DNA of 64,000 bases from Amycolatopsis umgeniensis. GTDB lineage: Bacteria; Actinomycetota; Actinomycetes; Mycobacteriales; Pseudonocardiaceae. The notes under the pieces are model-generated. The model had not been told where the DNA came from and ran no database searches. It saw only the letters and a list, made by a program, of their open reading frames with translations. The position numbers and the translations under genes are program-made. Position 1 is the first letter of the stretch. Every line of letters begins with the position of its first letter. The DNA lies in assembly GCF_014205155.1 (NCBI RefSeq), contig NZ_JACHMX010000001.1, positions 8,308,001 to 8,372,000 on the forward strand. Reading direction: 5' to 3'. Positions 60,804 through 64,000 of the stretch are shown here, one piece after another.

Positions 60804-61244
60804 ATGCGCAGGGTGATGGCGTCGCCACCGGTCGAGGAAGCCCCTGTCATGCCGGAGGGGCAGGCTCGGCCGAAGCTGCGGACCGAGTTCGCGTTCGAAC
60901 TCCCGCGCGGGTACGTCGACGACGCGGGAAAGGTGCACCACTCCGGGGTGATGCGGCTGGCGACCGCGCGGGACGAGCTCGTCCCGCTGCGGGACGACCG
61001 GGTCCGTGAGAACGCGGCCTTCCTCACGGTGGTGCTGCTGGCGCGCGTGATCACCCGGATCGGCGACGTCACCGATGTGCACGCCGGAGTCATCGAGAAC
61101 CTGTTCGCTTCGGATCTGGCATTCCTGCAGGACATGTACCGGCGGATCAACAGCGAAGGCCATACGCGGGCGGGTGTCGCCTGCCCGGAGTGCGGCCACG
61201 GGTTCGTCGTCGACGTGGCCGGTGGCCGCCTGGGGGAATCGTGA
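60804..61244 (+). CDS. eCIS/phage tail assembly-type protein with zinc-ribbon end
   Basis: 146 residues. The middle (LRTEFAFELPRGYVDDAGKVHHSGVMRLATARDEL) resembles the small tail-assembly proteins (T4 gp26/51-like, phage mu gp41-like) found after the tube gene in eCIS operons. The C-terminus ACPECGHGFVVDVAGG is half of a zinc ribbon. Its stop overlaps the GTG start of the next gene (GTGA). Confidence 0.82.
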   Translation: MRRVMASPPVEEAPVMPEGQARPKLRTEFAFELPRGYVDDAGKVHHSGVMRLATARDELVPLRDDRVRENAAFLTVVLLARVITRIGDVTDVHAGVIENLFASDLAFLQDMYRRINSEGHTRAGVACPECGHGFVVDVAGGRLGES

Positions 61245-61399
61245 CGTACGCGGCCGGACGGCTGCACGAGGAAGTCGCGTACGTCGCCTATCACCTGCAC
61301 TGGTCGCTCGACGACATTCTCGACCTCGAACACCACGACCGGTTGACCTACGTCGCCGAGATCGCCCGGATCAACACTCGGATGAGCGAGGGACGGTGA
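61241..61399 (+). CDS. Small eCIS-associated DUF6760-like protein
   Basis: 52 residues from GTG 61241, coupled to the previous gene by GTGA overlap. YVAYHLHWSLDDILDLEHHDRLTYVAEIARINTR matches the short DUF6760-type proteins next to eCIS tube genes. Resembles the second half of a tail-assembly fusion in phages, perhaps a baseplate or chaperone component. Confidence 0.8.
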   Translation: MTYAAGRLHEEVAYVAYHLHWSLDDILDLEHHDRLTYVAEIARINTRMSEGR

Positions 61400-61406
61400 C
61401 GCTTCG

Positions 61407-63791
61407 ATGTGGACGTGGCGCAGGAAGGAGCCGGGCTCGCCCTCGGAATCGTCGGCACCGGGACCGGCCGTGCTGCCGTCGATCCGTGCCGAATGGCGAA
61501 GCCTCCCGCCGATCCAGCGCGTCGTTGCCGAGCATCCGCTGATCAACCCGGTGCAGCGGTTCAGTTCCTCGCTGACGTCCTGGCGGAGCCCGGCCTACCT
61601 GGAACCGCTGGGCCATCGGGTCGGCCCGGCGGAGCCCGCGGGCGTCATCGATGGTCTCGCGCGGCCGCGGACCACCGAGGGGCGCGCGCCGGACATGCCT
61701 GTGGTGCAGCGGTCGGTCCGCAAACGTGGCGTGCTGTCACGTCTCTGGGGGATGTCGGTGCAGCGCGCTGCCGAACCGGATAGCCCGGTGTTCGAAAGCC
61801 CTGCCCCCGAACCGGACTCCGCCTCCGCGCAGCCGTTGCCAGATGTGCGGCCGCATGAAGAGCCGTTGCCGGACGAGCCGGGGCCGGTTTTCGAGCCGAC
61901 GGCCACGGTCGTGCTACCGGCCGTCGCGGCCGCGTCGCGTGAAGCCGACCCGCCGCCGATGCCGTTGACGTCCGCCGGCCCGTCGGCGGTGTCGGTGCGC
62001 CCGCCGGTGAGGACGGTCCAAGCGATCCGGGCGGAAACCCCGAGTGCTCCGCTCCACACGCCGATTCCCGCGGTCGAACCGTCCCGTGTGGACACTCCGG
62101 TGTCTGTCGAACTGCCACCGACCGAGACTTCCGAACCCGACCGTGGCCCGATCGTGCCGATGCCCGCCCCGATGGCGCCTGCCCCGAGGGCGTCGGAGCC
62201 CGAGCTGGCCGAAGCCGAGCCGCTCGAGACCGTGCCGGTCCGGACTCCGGAGCCGCTTCCTGCGGAGCCGCCTGCCGAACCACCTGCCTCGGAGGTGGTT
62301 CGGCAGGCGGTCGAACCGTCACGGCCCGCGCTCCCGGTCGTTCAGCGGACCGAACAGAGCGAGGCGTCCCCACGGCGGCTGGGACTCGGCGCACCGATCC
62401 TGCCGGACTCGGTCCATTCCCAGGCTTCGGTTCCACTGGTTGCAGCGGCTGACGCGCCCTCACCAGCGGTCGAAGACAGTGTTGCCGAGGTGGACGCGCC
62501 CTTGGCGGGCGCCGTCGAACCCTCGGTGCTCCCCACATCTCCGGCCGAGGAGAACTCCGTCGCGGCGCCGGACGAGGTTCCGCGGCCGGTGGCCCGGATC
62601 GTGGCGGGCGAGGAGCGGATGCCTCCGGCCGCATCAGTTTCGGCCACGTCAAGGGAGACACCGACGGCCGTCCAGCGAACGGTCATCGAACCGGCTCCGG
62701 AACTTCCGACGCCGAAACACCAGGACGTTCCGCGGTCCGGGACTCCGGTTCAGAAGCCGGTGCAGCGCCTGCGTGACGAAGCACCGTCACCAGGCTCGCG
62801 CCACATCGGATCACCAAGGGAGCCGGTGGAGACACGCGAGAACGCACCGGACGCGCGGATCTCGGTCTCCCGGGCTGTCGAACCGCCACCGAACCTCCCG
62901 ACGGTGACCTTGTCACGGTCTTCACCCGGCAACACCTTCCGCCCGCTCGAACCACCGCAGATTCGTTCCGGGACAACAGAAATCTCAGAGCCGCCTGCGA
63001 CACCGGGCGGCTCGGTGAACGTGCCACCGGCCTCGACGACCTCGACGTCACTGCTGCCGGTGGCACGATTCGTCGATGCCGCGGTCGTGGCATCGCCCGT
63101 ACCGGCGGCGGTGACCCTGCCCGTGTCCCGCGTGATCGAGGCTCCTGCGCGGATCACGAGCCTGCTGCCGTCTGCCGGCGTCGCGGACGGCTCGACACCG
63201 ACGACGATCCAGCGCACCCGCGAGCCGGTCACGTTGTCGCCGGTCATCCAACGGAAGGAAACCGGTGCCGTCCACCTGCCGCCGACGGTGCTTCCAGCCG
63301 CGAGAAGCGCCGATAGCGTCGAACCGGCGCCAAACCCGCCCAAGCCGAACACCAGCACCCTTGTGAGCAGTGAGAGAACCGGACTCACCGAGCTGTTACC
63401 GGTGGCGAGGATCGCCGAGGCCGTGCCTGCCGGTGTGCACAGCCGACAATCCACACGGGACGTTCTCCGGACCGTTCAGCGCACTGTGCCGAGTGAGACC
63501 GTCGATCACGGCGATGGCCTGGTGCTCAACCTGCCACCCGTCGTCACGTCGCGACAGGCCGAGGCCCCGGTCGTGCAGCGCGAGCCTGAAGCGGCACCGC
63601 CGTCGCCCGTCGCACCGCCGGTCGCGGAGCCGGTGCCCAAGACTCAGGCTCCGGCTCCGGCGGCACCGGCCGCGCAACCGGAGACCGAGGAACTCGTCAA
63701 GAAGCTTTTCGACCCGCTGCTCCGGCGGCTGAAGACCGAGCTCCGCCTCGACCGTGAGCGCCGTGGCGCGCTCACCGATCGCCCGCACTGA
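61407..63791 (+). CDS. Proline-rich eCIS-associated protein with VQR repeats
   Basis: 794 residues, preceded by AGGGACGG. A short conserved N-terminus (RAEWRSLPPIQRVVAEHPLI, about 28-47) and a charged C-terminal helix (ETEELVKKLFDPLLRRLKTELRLDRERRG) flank about 650 residues of low-complexity Pro/Ala/Glu/Val sequence. Nine VQR/IQR tripeptides are spread through it (VVQRSVRK, SVQRAAEP, VIQRKETG, TVQRTVPS and others). No enzyme domain is recognised. It lies within the structural operon, so it may be an adaptor or fibre-like component. A membrane segment is not seen. Confidence 0.78.
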   Translation: MWTWRRKEPGSPSESSAPGPAVLPSIRAEWRSLPPIQRVVAEHPLINPVQRFSSSLTSWRSPAYLEPLGHRVGPAEPAGVIDGLARPRTTEGRAPDMPVVQRSVRKRGVLSRLWGMSVQRAAEPDSPVFESPAPEPDSASAQPLPDVRPHEEPLPDEPGPVFEPTATVVLPAVAAASREADPPPMPLTSAGPSAVSVRPPVRTVQAIRAETPSAPLHTPIPAVEPSRVDTPVSVELPPTETSEPDRGPIVPMPAPMAPAPRASEPELAEAEPLETVPVRTPEPLPAEPPAEPPASEVVRQAVEPSRPALPVVQRTEQSEASPRRLGLGAPILPDSVHSQASVPLVAAADAPSPAVEDSVAEVDAPLAGAVEPSVLPTSPAEENSVAAPDEVPRPVARIVAGEERMPPAASVSATSRETPTAVQRTVIEPAPELPTPKHQDVPRSGTPVQKPVQRLRDEAPSPGSRHIGSPREPVETRENAPDARISVSRAVEPPPNLPTVTLSRSSPGNTFRPLEPPQIRSGTTEISEPPATPGGSVNVPPASTTSTSLLPVARFVDAAVVASPVPAAVTLPVSRVIEAPARITSLLPSAGVADGSTPTTIQRTREPVTLSPVIQRKETGAVHLPPTVLPAARSADSVEPAPNPPKPNTSTLVSSERTGLTELLPVARIAEAVPAGVHSRQSTRDVLRTVQRTVPSETVDHGDGLVLNLPPVVTSRQAEAPVVQREPEAAPPSPVAPPVAEPVPKTQAPAPAAPAAQPETEELVKKLFDPLLRRLKTELRLDRERRGALTDRPH

Positions 63792-63802
63792 AGGAGAAGC
63801 CG

Positions 63803-64000
63803 ATGCCGGACGCAGAAGAAGCCGTCGCCGTTTGTTACGTCGTCAAGCTCGACGACAAGAACCTCGGCAACCTCGGCGCATTCAGCAGTTGCGACGGGCT
63901 GGGCTGTGAGTTCGTCATGGAGCAGCGGGAAGAAGGCGGAAACAACGGCATGGTCTGGCAGCTCCCGACGCGGATCAAGTACTCCAACGTCAAGCTCTCC
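63803..64000 (+). CDS. Second tube-like (gp19) protein, partial
   Basis: ATG 63803 behind AAGGAGAAG; the frame is open to the window end, 66 residues. VCYVVKLDDKNLGNLGAFSSCDGLGCEFVMEQREEGG and the following VWQLPTRIKYSNVKLS are typical of the second tube/spike-adaptor paralogue of eCIS operons (Pvc5-like). It continues the operon begun at 58799. Confidence 0.88.
   Translation, partial: MPDAEEAVAVCYVVKLDDKNLGNLGAFSSCDGLGCEFVMEQREEGGNNGMVWQLPTRIKYSNVKLS

Noticed and set aside
58610..61546. Upstream extension of the cargo reading frame to a 2052-residue protein
   Set aside because: It is antisense to the sheath, tube and assembly genes, which have clear family motifs and ribosome-binding sites. 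The translated extension has no domain. ATG 58609 fits the LQxxxGN leader position.

Overview
The window looks like a chromosomal segment of a filamentous, high-G+C actinobacterium, most likely a Pseudonocardiales member such as Amycolatopsis. That is an inference from codon use, GTG/TTG starts, a mycothiol-type DsbA-like oxidoreductase, a terminal-reductase PKS, a Streptomyces-like extracellular contractile injection system (eCIS) and intergenic hairpins of types I associate with Amycolatopsis. I saw no rRNA, tRNA, CRISPR array or insertion sequence.

Layout. 0-2 kb: 3' end of a modular polyketide synthase (KR-ACP-thioester reductase). 2.1-9.7 kb: TIGR03086-like protein with an ECF sigma factor, a DHA2 drug exporter, a three-subunit molybdenum hydroxylase (2Fe-2S, FAD/4Fe-4S, Moco) and a DsbA-like protein. 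9.8-18.6 kb: a probable conflict or signalling island. It holds a macro-domain/nucleotidyl-cyclase-like fusion and a Nudix/NrtR-like protein on the minus strand, and a nucleoside phosphorylase-HEAT protein, an exported TraB/EreA-like protein and a NACHT-TPR membrane NTPase on the plus strand. 18.6-24 kb: NCS2 purine permease, a GH27-like secreted protein with altered catalytic motifs, two membrane proteins and a MarR regulator. 24-30 kb: a catabolic regulon (CMD protein, 3-hydroxyisobutyrate-type dehydrogenase, FadR-type GntR, alpha/beta hydrolase, old yellow enzyme, MHS-type importer). Perfect 15-bp palindromes in its promoters mark a probable GntR operator. 29.9-33.9 kb: an IclR-controlled operon of CapA-like, NodB-fold and M20 hydrolases. 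34.2-39.8 kb: three exported proteins and a large HTH-STAND-WD40 protein. 40.3-48.7 kb: an atypical response regulator, two paralogous lamin-tail-domain exported proteins, an XRE regulator, a large subtilisin-like protease and a TrmB/LuxR regulator. 48.8-50.5 kb: a CocE-type hydrolase.

51.3-64 kb: part of an eCIS locus: DUF4255 cap-like protein, AAA+ ATPase, DUF4157 protein, sheath, tube, assembly protein, DUF6760, a proline-rich VQR-repeat protein and a second tube-like gene that runs off the end. Placed in reverse orientation inside it are a 1073-residue putative cargo with an ADP-ribosyltransferase-like C-terminus and a translationally coupled HEAT-repeat protein that could be its immunity partner. 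A palindrome TGCCCGnnCGGGCA recurs about 90-120 bp upstream of three eCIS transcription blocks and is the best candidate for a shared regulatory site. This eCIS/cargo/operator arrangement and the macro-cyclase/Nudix/phosphorylase/NACHT island are the most likely places for undescribed biology.
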